From Pseudodesulfovibrio sp. (GTDB lineage Bacteria > Desulfobacterota > Desulfovibrionia > Desulfovibrionales > Desulfovibrionaceae), in assembly GCA_016744135.1 (NCBI GenBank), contig JADGEX010000001.1, forward strand, positions 631,029-695,028: 64,000 bases of DNA, given 5' to 3'. Numbering within the stretch: the stretch's first letter is position 1; every line of letters begins with the position of its first letter. Shown here in pieces: positions 9,194 through 18,526 of the stretch. The notes beneath the pieces were generated by a model. That model was not told the origin of the DNA. It worked only from the letters and a program-made list of their open reading frames with translations, and searched no databases. Both the position numbers and the translations under genes were made by a program.

Positions 9194-11701
9194 ATGCGAA
9201 CACTCTCCTCTTTAATTGACACCTCGACTCTATACCACAGCCAGCGACTAATGCGTGCCCTTTCCGTGATTCACATCAAGCCAATCTCGTTCATTCATGC
9301 CCCCATGGGGTACGGAAAGACTGTAGCCGTTAGAAAATACCTTCAGAAAGAAAAAAATCAGACCATCTGGGTTTCCGTGTTAACCAAAGATAAGGACGCC
9401 TTTTGGCGAGATTTCTGCTGTGTGCTTCGTAAAAATTTGCCCAAAGAAGTCGATCTTCTGGAAGCTGTGGAAAAACTTGGCTACCCTACCGATTCCGTAA
9501 AAATGGATACAGTCCGAGGTCTGTTCGCCCGTCTGAATTATCCCTCCAAAGCAGTACTGGTTTTTGACGATGTGCACCTGTTGCAGGAATCAGAGGCTGG
9601 ACAGCTTATTCAGCTTTGCCTGCTTCTCGCTCGCCAAGGAGTTTTCCCTCCAATTGTATTCATTTCTCGCCATGCGCCGAGTCAAATGCTCGCAGAACCT
9701 TTACTTAAGGGGATTATAACGGAAATCGGCCCCACCTTTTTTGCACTTAACAAGAAAGAAATGCAGGCCTACTTCAAACAATGTGGCATCTTGCTAGATG
9801 AAACGGATACTGCAAAATTGCTCAAGGCGACAGGCGGCTGGATAAGCGCATTGTATCTGTATCTGCTGCATTATTCTCAGCATGGAAAAATGGCAGCTCC
9901 CACGGAACTGTCAGCACTGTTGACAAATCAGGTCTTCGACAAACTGCAAGATGAGACAAAGCACCTGCTTATAGCCCTTTCTCCCTTGGAAAAATTCACC
10001 GTGCATCAGGCAAAGCTCTGTTATAATAATGCGGAGGCAGTCCTTGCAGATATCCTACGTCGTAATGCATTTATCAGCTACGATTCGACGACAGAAAGTT
10101 ACATACTTCACGCTCTGTTCCGAGATTTTTTGCTACAACATTTTAAAACATTGCCGGTGGGACAGCAGCAAAAAATCTATCTGGATAATGCCAAATGGTT
10201 AATTGAACATGACGAAATACGAAAAGCAGTCAAACTCCTAAAGGAAATTCACGACGACACTGAGACACTCGATCTATTGGACACAGTAGTTGAACACCTG
10301 CCTGTCACGGAAGGAAACGGCCTGTTGATGGACCTTTTCCGTACATGCAGCCCGGATTCCATGAATCAATATCCCGGCGTCATGTTTCGATATGCCATGG
10401 CAGCCCTCAGCTCCAAGGATCTGCCAACTTTTTCTGACTTACTTGCTCGCCTGGGACACTATTGCTCCTCCTTACCCGAGAATGATCCGACAGCTAACGG
10501 TTGGAAAGGTGAGATGGAGCTTTTACGCGCTTTCACCAAGTACAACGACATCGTGGCCATGGCGGCCCACCACAAACGGGCTGCACAATTTTTCCAGCAA
10601 TCGGAAAACAATGGCAGCCGTCTTTCAGGACAAGACCCATGGACTATGGGATCTCCTTCGGTTCTATATATGTTTCATAGAAAAAGCGGGATGTTGGAAA
10701 AAGAACTGAAACAAATGCACGACTGCCTGCCACAATATTCGCAACTCACAGGTATGCACGGAGCCGGAGCGGAAGATATCATGTTGGCAGAGGCGTTATA
10801 TAATGCCGGGAAATTCGAATCTGCCGCTATCGCCAGTCATCAGGCTCTGTCAACGGCTCAGGCGTACAAGCAAATTGACATTGAAGTATGCGCTCTTTTT
10901 CTACTTGCCCGATTAGAAATGCAACATGGTGAATACGACAAATCCATAAATCAATTACAAATCATGCGAAAACGTGTGGAAGAAGAAAAGGCCTTTTCTC
11001 TGCTGCAAACAACGGATTTATGCACTGGTTTTTTGCATATGAGTATTCACCGACCGGAAAGAATCCCCAATTGGTTGCTGCAAGACGGTGAAAAAAAGCT
11101 CTATGCTTTCGCCGGGGGCTGGGCCTACATCGTGTTTGGCGGCACCTTGTTACTCAACAGGGAACACGCAAAATTGGTTGCCCACTTTTCTCGCCTTATA
11201 CAAAAGGGCACGTACCGCCAAAACATCATGTTCTCCATCTATGCAAATCTATTTATTGCTGCGGGTAACACGGGGTTGGGTTTATATGCAAAGGCGGACA
11301 CGGCGCTCTTTGCCGCTCTGGAATTAGCACTGCCGGACAAAATATATATGCCTTTTGCAACAAACTCTACATTTTTGCCGCAGCTAAAAGGCCTGAAAGA
11401 CGACGATTTATATGGCTACGATATTCACCGCATCTTGCAACTGTCCACCAAATTGGAAAAAGTCCGCAACGGCATCATTTCCCGATTCTTCTCAAAGGCG
11501 ACCCCTCCCCTCACTCCTCGGGAGAACGAACTTGGACGATTGGCCATGACCGGTATGACGTATAAAGAAATCGCCGTTGCCGCAGGTTTGGCTCCGAATT
11601 CTGTTAAACGCTATTTTGCCGCCTTGTATAAAAAACTCGGTATAAACAATCGAGAACAGTTAAAAAATTATTTCTTGAAGCAAGAAAATAATATTTTTTA
11701 G
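9194..11701 (+). CDS. MalT-like LuxR-family ATP-dependent transcriptional regulator
   Basis: An 835-residue regulator with the signal-transducing ATPase architecture of MalT and LAL proteins. A P-loop APMGYGKT lies at residues 36-43 and a Walker B-like AVLVFDDVHLL near 120. The middle region from about 340 to 760 is helical and TPR-like. A LuxR-type helix-turn-helix occupies about 770-830 (PLTPRENELGRLAMTGMTYKEIAVAAGL). Such proteins bind an inducer through the helical domain and activate transcription as oligomers. The gene ends in front of a strong terminator at 11864. The nearest downstream targets in the same orientation are the autotransporter, FecR and Sel1 genes, but control of these is only a guess from proximity. 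Confidence 0.85.
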   Translation: MRTLSSLIDTSTLYHSQRLMRALSVIHIKPISFIHAPMGYGKTVAVRKYLQKEKNQTIWVSVLTKDKDAFWRDFCCVLRKNLPKEVDLLEAVEKLGYPTDSVKMDTVRGLFARLNYPSKAVLVFDDVHLLQESEAGQLIQLCLLLARQGVFPPIVFISRHAPSQMLAEPLLKGIITEIGPTFFALNKKEMQAYFKQCGILLDETDTAKLLKATGGWISALYLYLLHYSQHGKMAAPTELSALLTNQVFDKLQDETKHLLIALSPLEKFTVHQAKLCYNNAEAVLADILRRNAFISYDSTTESYILHALFRDFLLQHFKTLPVGQQQKIYLDNAKWLIEHDEIRKAVKLLKEIHDDTETLDLLDTVVEHLPVTEGNGLLMDLFRTCSPDSMNQYPGVMFRYAMAALSSKDLPTFSDLLARLGHYCSSLPENDPTANGWKGEMELLRAFTKYNDIVAMAAHHKRAAQFFQQSENNGSRLSGQDPWTMGSPSVLYMFHRKSGMLEKELKQMHDCLPQYSQLTGMHGAGAEDIMLAEALYNAGKFESAAIASHQALSTAQAYKQIDIEVCALFLLARLEMQHGEYDKSINQLQIMRKRVEEEKAFSLLQTTDLCTGFLHMSIHRPERIPNWLLQDGEKKLYAFAGGWAYIVFGGTLLLNREHAKLVAHFSRLIQKGTYRQNIMFSIYANLFIAAGNTGLGLYAKADTALFAALELALPDKIYMPFATNSTFLPQLKGLKDDDLYGYDIHRILQLSTKLEKVRNGIISRFFSKATPPLTPRENELGRLAMTGMTYKEIAVAAGLAPNSVKRYFAALYKKLGINNREQLKNYFLKQENNIF

Positions 11702-11863
11702 CCATCCGCCTGTTTCGTCAGTTTACTCAAACAATTCACCCTGCAATAAATTTTCTTAATACCCAAAAGGCAACATCTATCTGTCCTACATTTCGATCAC
11801 ACAAAAATGTGCAGAAGAAGTGAGGCGAATATTTTCAAGAAATCAGTATTCTTTCACTCATCT

Positions 11864-11902
11864 AAAAGAACGGCATTGGAGCATATCCAATGCCGTTCTT
11901 TT
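11864..11902 (+). terminator. Strong hairpin terminator after the MalT-like gene
   Basis: A perfect 17-bp stem (AAAAGAACGGCATTGGA with its complement) and a 5-base loop, flanked by A and T tracts so it can act in both directions. Confidence 0.85.
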
Positions 11903-12079
11903 CTTGTCCATTTCATTGAAGGAAATAATCAAAATTTTTCATACACAAACAAGAAGATGCAACACGAAATAACATTCGCCACTCTCATTATTTTTTAAAG
12001 GCCCGCCCACGTTGTTAACCGCCGACATTAGTATAAATAAATTTTCTTTAATAAGCACTCAAAATAAATGAATTTTATT

Positions 12080-12106
12080 CGCGATATCACCCAAGGTGAT
12101 ATTGCG
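12080..12106. repeat. Inverted repeat upstream of the autotransporter
   Basis: CGCGATATCACC and GGTGATATTGCG form a 12-bp dyad with one G-T position and a 3-base centre. No T-run follows, so an operator or an mRNA leader hairpin is more likely than a terminator. It lies about 180 bases before the autotransporter start. Nothing else is evident in the 11702-12282 interval apart from the terminator at 11864. Confidence 0.45.
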
Positions 12107-12282
12107 ACCCAAAAATCAAATGGGTACTAGGCAATTTATGTCTTCATATTTCGATCTACAATCTAAAAAAAGACTATAAAAACAATACGCTGAATCGACA
12201 TTTTATTTGCCTATAGAAACTGAAATTCTGTCCGTGCTGCGAAAACTATAGCGACACAGACGTTCACATAAGGAGATTCCCC

Positions 12283-14361
12283 ATGCGGCCTATCTACAAT
12301 ATTATTTTCTCTCCAAACCGTCTCACCCTTTTTGTTTTATTGCCCATGCTCCTAGCCCTGCTCCAGTGCTTACCAGCCCAGGCGGCCAGCGTTAACACAA
12401 CTCCGGGTGGAGACATTGATATTAGCGGCGACGGTTCCATCGTTGTTATCAATCGAAACAATAACATTTACGCAAGTCCCAGTTCCCTCGGCAGCAGCAC
12501 CCTCATAGATTCCTCAGCCGAGATTGTTGGTATATCACAAGACGGGTCTCATATTCTTGGAAAAAAAAATTCGAATTTTTTTTATATATACTCCGGGACG
12601 AATCACCAAACAACAACTTTTTTGACTCCGCTAATAGCAACCCCGGACTTAGCAGGGATCAGTTCAGATGGTCATGCCGTTTTCGGTTCACGGCTTAGTG
12701 TCGGCGCACCAAATGAAGCATTGATAGCGGTATCCTCCGACAACTGGACCACTGCAGGTGGTATTACTGATTATTCGATCTCGTACGGTCCCACAGGGTC
12801 AATGCCCGACCTCAATGCCATCAGTAACAACATCGCCGGGGTAAGAACAGCTGTAGGAGCTATGGCAAACAAACCAATGACATGGGAAACACCCACCGTC
12901 GGGAATACTTTGGTTGGCACGCCTTTATCCCTTGGGAGTTATACTAGTGGGTCCGCACGGGACATTACCGACGATGGGTCGATGGCAGTCGGAAATGTCA
13001 ATACAACATATCACCATGCAGCTATATGGAATATAATGACCAATTCACTGACTGTTCTCCCGTCCGGTGGCTATAATAACCAAAACGCTAATTTCGTTAA
13101 CAAAAACGGTTCAGTCATTGTTGGTGATGTTTGTAGTGCAATCTCAGAAGTAGCCATTTGGACAGAAAATGGTAACTCCTACACGGTTCAAACGCTTTAT
13201 GACGCTCTCATAAGCAAAGGCGTACAAACGGACCCCAATAATTATTTCATGACCGCCACAGGCTTAAGTGACGATGGCGACCTCATTACGGGACAGAGAG
13301 CTGATAGTACAATGTTCATTGCCAACCTTGGCGCGGGTGGAGTGATCACCACTGAGCAATTGAACGAATCTCTGGCAACCATGGGGCAAGTCGGATCAGC
13401 GGTTTCCGGAATGGGCCAGCTTTCCATGAGTCGTCTGGGCAACGTGGCGGGCGGACAAGGCGCACATTTTCACGTAACCACCCCCGGCACCGAGACTGCC
13501 GGAGGTGGAGCCGAACGAGGTCTGTCGAGCGGTGATGAAATGCCGGGAAGCATGGACCTGTGGGTCATTGGCTCCGTGGGATCAAACATTGAGCTGAATG
13601 GCGATGACCTCGGTCTGCGCGGCGGTGTCGGCTTGACCTGGGACAACGGCAACGAATGGCGTTTTGGCGGCGGCGTGTTTGGTGACATGCGGGATTTGAA
13701 GACAAATCACGGTGGCGACCAAAGTATCCGAGCCATCGGACCCGGTGTTTTTGCCGTCTACTCTCCGGAACAAACCGGATTTGAATTCCGCCTGTCTGCT
13801 TTATGGCAATCCGTGGCGCTAGACCTGACACGAGGCTATGCCAATGGCGCAGGAAGTGCCACTTCATCCGGCTCCACAGACGCAAATGTCTTCGGTCTTT
13901 CCGGTCGAGTACAGTGGACAAAAAACATGACCGATTCTTTCGACCTGACGCCTTTCGCCGAATACACTTGGCAAACCACGCATATCGACAGTTACTCAGA
14001 ATCCGGGGGCCCTTTCCCGGCCAGCTTTGAAAGCCGAACTGAAACATCCAACTCTATCCGGGCAGGCCTTAGAGCCGACGCGGCCCTCTTCGACAAAGTC
14101 GGCACTTGGGCCTGGTTGGCCTGGGATCATCGCTTTGAGGACTCCTCCGCAGGTATGGGCGGCAGCACAATCGGCTTGGGAGCGTTCACCTATCCCGGCG
14201 CAAAATTGGACCAAGACTGGGCCGATGCGGGTGTCGGTGCAAGCTGGGACATCACCGAACGTTTGGAAGCTACTTCCAGCCTCGGATTCGCCATGGGGTG
14301 TGACGACGAAACCGTCCCCGACCTCACCGCCACCATGGGGCTCAGCTATCAACTCTGGTAG
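12283..14361 (+). CDS. Autotransporter with HAF-type repeats in the passenger
   Basis: A 692-residue type V-secreted protein. A long signal peptide covers about residues 1-34 (ending PAQAA). The passenger, about 35-420, contains recurring units like GISQDGSHILG, GISSDGHAVFG and DITDDGSMAVGN followed by AAIW or VAIW, resembling extracellular HAF repeats. The C-terminal region from about residue 423 has alternating amphipathic strands and ends in an aromatic residue (SYQLW), as autotransporter beta-barrels do. AAGGAG precedes the ATG. The beta-barrel should insert in the outer membrane and display the passenger. The target of the passenger is unknown. It is followed 97 bases later by a FecR-domain gene. 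Confidence 0.82.
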   Translation: MRPIYNIIFSPNRLTLFVLLPMLLALLQCLPAQAASVNTTPGGDIDISGDGSIVVINRNNNIYASPSSLGSSTLIDSSAEIVGISQDGSHILGKKNSNFFYIYSGTNHQTTTFLTPLIATPDLAGISSDGHAVFGSRLSVGAPNEALIAVSSDNWTTAGGITDYSISYGPTGSMPDLNAISNNIAGVRTAVGAMANKPMTWETPTVGNTLVGTPLSLGSYTSGSARDITDDGSMAVGNVNTTYHHAAIWNIMTNSLTVLPSGGYNNQNANFVNKNGSVIVGDVCSAISEVAIWTENGNSYTVQTLYDALISKGVQTDPNNYFMTATGLSDDGDLITGQRADSTMFIANLGAGGVITTEQLNESLATMGQVGSAVSGMGQLSMSRLGNVAGGQGAHFHVTTPGTETAGGGAERGLSSGDEMPGSMDLWVIGSVGSNIELNGDDLGLRGGVGLTWDNGNEWRFGGGVFGDMRDLKTNHGGDQSIRAIGPGVFAVYSPEQTGFEFRLSALWQSVALDLTRGYANGAGSATSSGSTDANVFGLSGRVQWTKNMTDSFDLTPFAEYTWQTTHIDSYSESGGPFPASFESRTETSNSIRAGLRADAALFDKVGTWAWLAWDHRFEDSSAGMGGSTIGLGAFTYPGAKLDQDWADAGVGASWDITERLEATSSLGFAMGCDDETVPDLTATMGLSYQLW

Positions 14362-14458
14362 TAGGAATTTTAAATCAAGCAACCAATCAAACCTTAAAAA
14401 TCATACGATTTGAGAACCGCAACCATCTATTAAATAAATATAAAGGCATGGTCTTCTG

Positions 14459-15358
14459 ATGAAACTGGTAGCGAAGGTACAATATCTCTTCTTCTTGGTC
14501 CTGTTGCTTGTCTGTTCGGTTCCGGTTTTATCTTTCGCAGCAGACTTGCCCGATGCCATCGGTGAAGTGGTTTCCATAATGGGAACTGCGACAGCAACCC
14601 AACCTGATGGAGCCATGCGCACATTGGACTTGAATGCTCCGGTAAGAACCAAAGATGTCATAAAAACCGGGTGCAAAAGCAATATTGAAATCGTTTTCAA
14701 GGACGATTCCGTATTTTCGCAAGGCCCGGATTCCAGCACCTCCCTGGATGAATTCGTGTATTCCGCAACGCCCTCTGCATCCAAAATACTATTAAAAGCC
14801 GGAGTCGGAACGCTTCGCTATGTAACAGGACAAGTGGTCAAGCAGAACCCTGATGCTTTTGCTCTCGTAACGCCGATGACGACAATAGGCATTCGAGGTA
14901 CCGAAGTATTTGCCGAACTTTCAAAAGAACAGGAAGAAATCGGCGTACTTTCCATAGCTCCCGGACATGTGGTCGAAGTCTCTACCTCCAAAATGCAGAA
15001 AACCATTTCAAGGGCCGGTTTTTCCGTAAAGGCAGCTCCTGACGGTGGTTTGAACAATCCATCCCCCACAGCTCCGGAGACACGGACCAGAGTTATCAAA
15101 GCCGCCCCTCAGACTACACAGGGAGAAATAGGCGGTGTCCAAAGCAAAACCGACAAAGACCGCAAAATCAATGCGTTCGCAGCGGCCATTAGCCGAAGCA
15201 AAGGAAATCTCGGTGGACTCAATCAGCATCCAAATTACGGAAATCTTAATAATATAACTTTGCAAAAAAGTGCCCACAAAGCAGCTGAATCCGATCAATC
15301 CTCAAATAATGGAGCAGGCCTCGGTAGCGACGGTCCTGCCGATGTCGACGATATGTAA
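14459..15358 (+). CDS. FecR-domain periplasmic protein
   Basis: A 299-residue exported protein with a signal peptide (residues about 1-29, ending SFAAD) and a FecR-type domain at about 30-180. Diagnostic segments include TKDVIKTGCKSNIEIVFKDDS and TPMTTIGIRGTEVF, the latter being the conserved core of FecR domains. The C-terminal third is rich in Ser, Asn and Gly, of low complexity. No sigma factor or TonB receptor is nearby, so this is not a classical FecIR system. In such contexts FecR domains are found in surface or cell-wall-associated proteins. Location after an autotransporter suggests a helper or structural role, which is an inference. Confidence 0.75.
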   Translation: MKLVAKVQYLFFLVLLLVCSVPVLSFAADLPDAIGEVVSIMGTATATQPDGAMRTLDLNAPVRTKDVIKTGCKSNIEIVFKDDSVFSQGPDSSTSLDEFVYSATPSASKILLKAGVGTLRYVTGQVVKQNPDAFALVTPMTTIGIRGTEVFAELSKEQEEIGVLSIAPGHVVEVSTSKMQKTISRAGFSVKAAPDGGLNNPSPTAPETRTRVIKAAPQTTQGEIGGVQSKTDKDRKINAFAAAISRSKGNLGGLNQHPNYGNLNNITLQKSAHKAAESDQSSNNGAGLGSDGPADVDDM

Positions 15359-15422
15359 GGTGATTATTAGGCCAGAATGAAATGAAACTGCATAATGATG
15401 CATTCGAAGGAGGTTGTAAAAA

Positions 15423-15965
15423 GTGAAGGGACGTTATCTCAAATACATCCTGATTCTTACATTCCTAATGACGTTTCTGACCGGCTGTTTGAGCGTCATG
15501 GTCGAACGTCAGGGAACCAAGGCATATATGAAAAAAGATTATACTACTGCCCGCCTGAAGTACGAAGAAGCCGTGGATCAAGGCAATTCTAACGCGATGT
15601 ATCATCTCGCTGTAATGTATGCGGAAGGCCAAGGCGTCCCACAGGATTACCCCAAAGCCGCCGGCCTGCTTGAACAAGCTGTTGATCAAGGAAACAACAA
15701 CGCCCGACTCATGTTGGGATTGTTTAATATCTACGGTGACGGCATCCCCCAAAATCCCGACAAAGGCGCGACCTTAATTACTGCCGCGGCCGATGACGGC
15801 AACGACACAGCAATGTATTATCTGGCCAACTTGTATGCTGCGGGCCTTGGCGTAGGCAGAGACCTCAACAAAGCCGAATACTGGATGCATGAGGCAAAAA
15901 GTGCAGGATTCCCGGTCAAAGATAAGCTTCTGACACAGGAAGGTCTTGCGACTTTATACGAATAA
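15423..15965 (+). CDS. Sel1-repeat lipoprotein
   Basis: A 180-residue lipoprotein starting with GTG at 15423, with AAGGAGG about nine bases upstream. The lipobox is FLTGC (C22). At least three Sel1-type TPR repeats follow: NAMYHLAVMYAEGQGVPQDY, NARLMLGLFNIYGDGIPQN and TAMYYLANLYAAGLGVGRD. Sel1 proteins usually act as scaffolds for protein contacts. It ends the autotransporter-FecR-Sel1 run and may be part of the same transcription unit, since only 64 bases separate it from the FecR gene. Confidence 0.82.
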   Translation: MKGRYLKYILILTFLMTFLTGCLSVMVERQGTKAYMKKDYTTARLKYEEAVDQGNSNAMYHLAVMYAEGQGVPQDYPKAAGLLEQAVDQGNNNARLMLGLFNIYGDGIPQNPDKGATLITAAADDGNDTAMYYLANLYAAGLGVGRDLNKAEYWMHEAKSAGFPVKDKLLTQEGLATLYE

Positions 15966-16012
15966 TAATGAACGTTTATATAAACGCCGCAAAATCACTT
16001 GATCACAAGATT

Positions 16013-16041
16013 GTGCAGGTTCAAATCCCACCCCAGTACCA
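16013..16041 (+). other. tRNA 3'-end-like fragment
   Basis: The 29 bases contain GGTTCAAATCC, the standard T-loop motif, then an acceptor-like stretch ending in CCA. A strong terminator follows immediately. The T-stem has two mismatches and the spacing to CCA is one base short. No matching 5' half is seen upstream. It could be a remnant left by an integration event at a tRNA gene, or a decayed tRNA; chance similarity cannot be excluded. Confidence 0.35.
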
Positions 16042-16084
16042 AAAGTAAAGGGCTTATGTCTTATAACATAAGCCCTTTACTTTT
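16041..16084 (+). terminator. Strong hairpin terminator
   Basis: A perfect 19-bp stem (AAAAGTAAAGGGCTTATGT with its complement) and a 6-base loop, ending in a T-tract. It could end the autotransporter-to-Sel1 transcript. Confidence 0.88.
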
Positions 16085-16190
16085 TGATGAAAATTATGAA
16101 ATCGTACCAAACGAAATATCAAAAAATCGTAAGTACGACAAATGCTTTGAATTATTAAAACTAATTTAAACTCTAGATAGGATTAAAGAC

Positions 16191-16331
16191 ATGAACTGGT
16201 GGACAACACTTCCTGTTTTTTGGAAAGGCTTTATTTGTGGAGGAATTTCTGTCCCCGCCGCCATTATTTTTATTGAAATCATACTCAAATTCGTTATTCG
16301 CAGGAAAAAACCACACAATAGCACCAACTAA
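16191..16331 (+). CDS. Small membrane protein, 46 residues
   Basis: Begins MNWWTTLPVFWKGFICGG and continues with one clear hydrophobic helix (about residues 14-36) and a basic tail RRKKPH. AGGA lies 8-9 bases upstream of the ATG. A single-span protein with a positive C-terminal tail is predicted. I do not recognise a family. Isolated between a terminator and the RpiR promoter region. It is supported only by its composition and ribosome binding site. Confidence 0.45.
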   Translation: MNWWTTLPVFWKGFICGGISVPAAIIFIEIILKFVIRRKKPHNSTN

Positions 16332-16773
16332 TTTTAAGAAGTATCCCCCCCCCTTCACTCCTTATCCAAAACTGGCAATATTAGAATTGACCTTTTATTT
16401 GAGACCACAGGTCACCTTTTGCTGACGCCCCCCTACACACTGACACCCTGTATTAGACAAAACCCCGCGCTAACCGTGGGGATAGGTTGTCGTCTTCACT
16501 CTTGATCAAAAGAAAAATCACCTCACGGCTACGCCATGAAGAAAAACTACAAAAATATCAAAAATGGTATAGATGGCAAGACAAAACCTCCTTCAAAAGA
16601 GGGACATGTAGTATTGCTATCTTTTAGTAAAGAAAAATAAGTTATTAATTACAGTAATATATAAGTATTAACCAAAAAGAGAAAGTCGTATTGACACAAT
16701 GTCGTAATAATGTTGTAATTTTACAAGAACGACTGACTAACGTGTCAAACAGAGGCTTCATTAAGGGGACCAC
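16332..16773 (+). promoter_or_regulatory. Intergenic region with a sigma-70-type promoter for the RpiR gene
   Basis: TTGACA at 16691-16696 and TGTAAT at 16714-16719 are separated by 17 bases, a good sigma-70 match. It lies 55 bases before the rpiR start. AAGGGGA serves as ribosome binding site. The rest of the 442 bases is AT-rich with no gene seen. Confidence 0.65.
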
Positions 16774-17613
16774 ATGGATATTTTTGAAACAATTCGTTCA
16801 GAAATGCCTACAATGCGAAAATCTGAACAGAAGGTAGCAGACCTTGTTTTAAGGTCTCCTGACGTTGTCATGAATGGTTCCATCTCCGAAGCCGCCACAC
16901 TGGCCGAGACCAGTGATCCTACGGTTGTCCGTTTTTGCAAACAACTGGGCCTAAAAGGATTCATGGAGCTCAAACTTCGTCTCGCCAGTGCACACCCTAT
17001 CGATAAAACAGTCCTCGAAGACATCACCGAAACCGACTCGGTCAACTCCATCTTTACCAATGTCATGCGCTCTGTGGTCGAGGCTGTAAGCAGCACAGAA
17101 CGAGGCATGGACCGGCGTATGCTGGAAGATGCAGTGGACACTATGGTTGCCGCCACCCGCTGGGAATTTTACGGCATGGGCGGTTCCGGTGTCATCGCGC
17201 TCGATGCACATCATAAATTTTTCCGTCTCGGCGTCTCTTGTGTTGCCTACAACGACTCTCACATGCAAGTAATGAGCGCAGCCCAGCTCGACGAAAACGC
17301 CGTCGCGGTTGTCATATCCCACTCAGGTGCCACCAAAGACATCATCGAATCCGCCGAAATAGCGAAAAAAACCGGCGCCAAGGTTATCGGCATTCTGGGC
17401 AAAAAGAATTCTGAAGTCGCAAAACACTGTGACATCCCGTTGTGCGTTTCCTCTCGTGAAATAGCCCTTCGACTCGCCCCCAAAGCTGGCAGGCTCATGC
17501 AGCTTGCCCTTCTCGACACGCTCTTCGTGGCCGTAGCAATGCGCCTTGTCAATGAAGAAGGCTTCGACCGCCTCGACAAGGTGAAACGTGCCCTTCTCGG
17601 AAAAATAATTTAA
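16774..17613 (+). CDS. RpiR/MurR-family transcriptional regulator
   Basis: A 279-residue regulator with an N-terminal RpiR helix-turn-helix (about 1-77; EAATLAETSDPTVVRFCKQL) and a C-terminal SIS sugar-phosphate-binding domain (about 125-255; WEFYGMGGSGVIALDAHHKF, VVISHSGATKDIIESAEIA). Members respond to phosphosugars such as KDPG. It is the first gene of a co-directional cluster ending at 23807 that includes KDG kinase and KDPG aldolase, so it is probably the local regulator, with a phosphorylated intermediate as effector. It resembles HexR, which senses KDPG. It is 86 bases before the binding-protein gene. Confidence 0.88.
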   Translation: MDIFETIRSEMPTMRKSEQKVADLVLRSPDVVMNGSISEAATLAETSDPTVVRFCKQLGLKGFMELKLRLASAHPIDKTVLEDITETDSVNSIFTNVMRSVVEAVSSTERGMDRRMLEDAVDTMVAATRWEFYGMGGSGVIALDAHHKFFRLGVSCVAYNDSHMQVMSAAQLDENAVAVVISHSGATKDIIESAEIAKKTGAKVIGILGKKNSEVAKHCDIPLCVSSREIALRLAPKAGRLMQLALLDTLFVAVAMRLVNEEGFDRLDKVKRALLGKII

Positions 17614-17699
17614 TCATGCCGGTCCATTCGGACTCGTATGAAAAAATAGGTGTGGTATTAATAAATTGCGGTTCAATCATCAAAAATCAGGAGGATTCT

Positions 17700-18506
17700 A
17701 TGCGTAAAATCTGGTTACTGTCTGCCCTGGCACTCATCATGACTTTCGGCCTCGGTTCTGTCGCTTCCGCCCAGACAGATCTTCTGGACAAAATCAAAAG
17801 CGACGGCAAAATCGTCATCGGCACCACTCTGGCTGCCCCGCCTTTTGCCTATCGTAACGACAAAGGCGAGCCCGAAGGTTTTGAAATCGATCTGATGAAC
17901 AAGCTCGGCGAGTACATGGGCGTTGAAGTTGAAGTTGCAGACATGGCATGGGGCGGCCTGATTCCTGCCCTGCTTTCCCAGCGTATCGACCTGATCGGTG
18001 CTCGCATGTCCGCCACTATGGAACGCGCTACCAAAGTCATTTTCGCTCACCCCTGGCTCATGACCGGTACTTTCGCTGTTGCCCGCGACGGCAAAGGCTA
18101 CAAGTCCTGGGAAGACCTGAACAAACCCGGCGTAAAAATCTGTGCGATCGCTGGCGCCATCGGTGCTACCGTTGCCAAGAAAAAACTCCCCAATGCTGAA
18201 CTCGTCACCTATGAACTGGACGGCGACCAGCTGAAGGCTCTCAAAGACGGTCGTGTTGACGCTGCCCTGAACGATGAACTCATCGTCATGAGCTTCCCCC
18301 AAAAGGTCAAAGGCCTGACCATGCTCGAAGGCAACATCCAGCCTGACGCATATGCATACGCAGTTCGCCCGGACTTCGAATCCTACCGCATGAAGAACTG
18401 GCTCGACCTGTTCTTCGCCACCATCATGCGCACCGGCGAATATGGTGAAATCTACGAGAAATGGCTCGGCAAGCCTTGGCAGGCCGACTGGAACATGCAT
18501 CCGTAG
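17700..18506 (+). CDS. Polar amino-acid ABC transporter, substrate-binding protein
   Basis: A 268-residue periplasmic binding protein (SBP_bac_3 family). The ATG at 17700 is preceded by AGGAGG; the reading frame extends 28 codons further up but without such a site. The signal peptide ends ASAQ at about 24. Motifs include KIVIGTTLAAPPFAYRND and GEPEGFEIDLMNKLGEYMGV. The ligand is not deducible: residues usually conserved for arginine or glutamine binding cannot be assigned by eye. A strong hairpin terminator follows, likely keeping this gene expressed above the permeases. Confidence 0.88.
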   Translation: MRKIWLLSALALIMTFGLGSVASAQTDLLDKIKSDGKIVIGTTLAAPPFAYRNDKGEPEGFEIDLMNKLGEYMGVEVEVADMAWGGLIPALLSQRIDLIGARMSATMERATKVIFAHPWLMTGTFAVARDGKGYKSWEDLNKPGVKICAIAGAIGATVAKKKLPNAELVTYELDGDQLKALKDGRVDAALNDELIVMSFPQKVKGLTMLEGNIQPDAYAYAVRPDFESYRMKNWLDLFFATIMRTGEYGEIYEKWLGKPWQADWNMHP

Positions 18507-18526
18507 ACGATACTGACACATGTCAT

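Noticed and set aside
11807-11998. 63-codon frame after the MalT-like gene
   Set aside because: It runs through the perfect terminator hairpin at 11864.
17616-17699. Upstream extension of the first amino-acid binding protein
   Set aside because: The ATG at 17700 begins the signal peptide and has AGGAGG; the upstream 28 codons lack export character.
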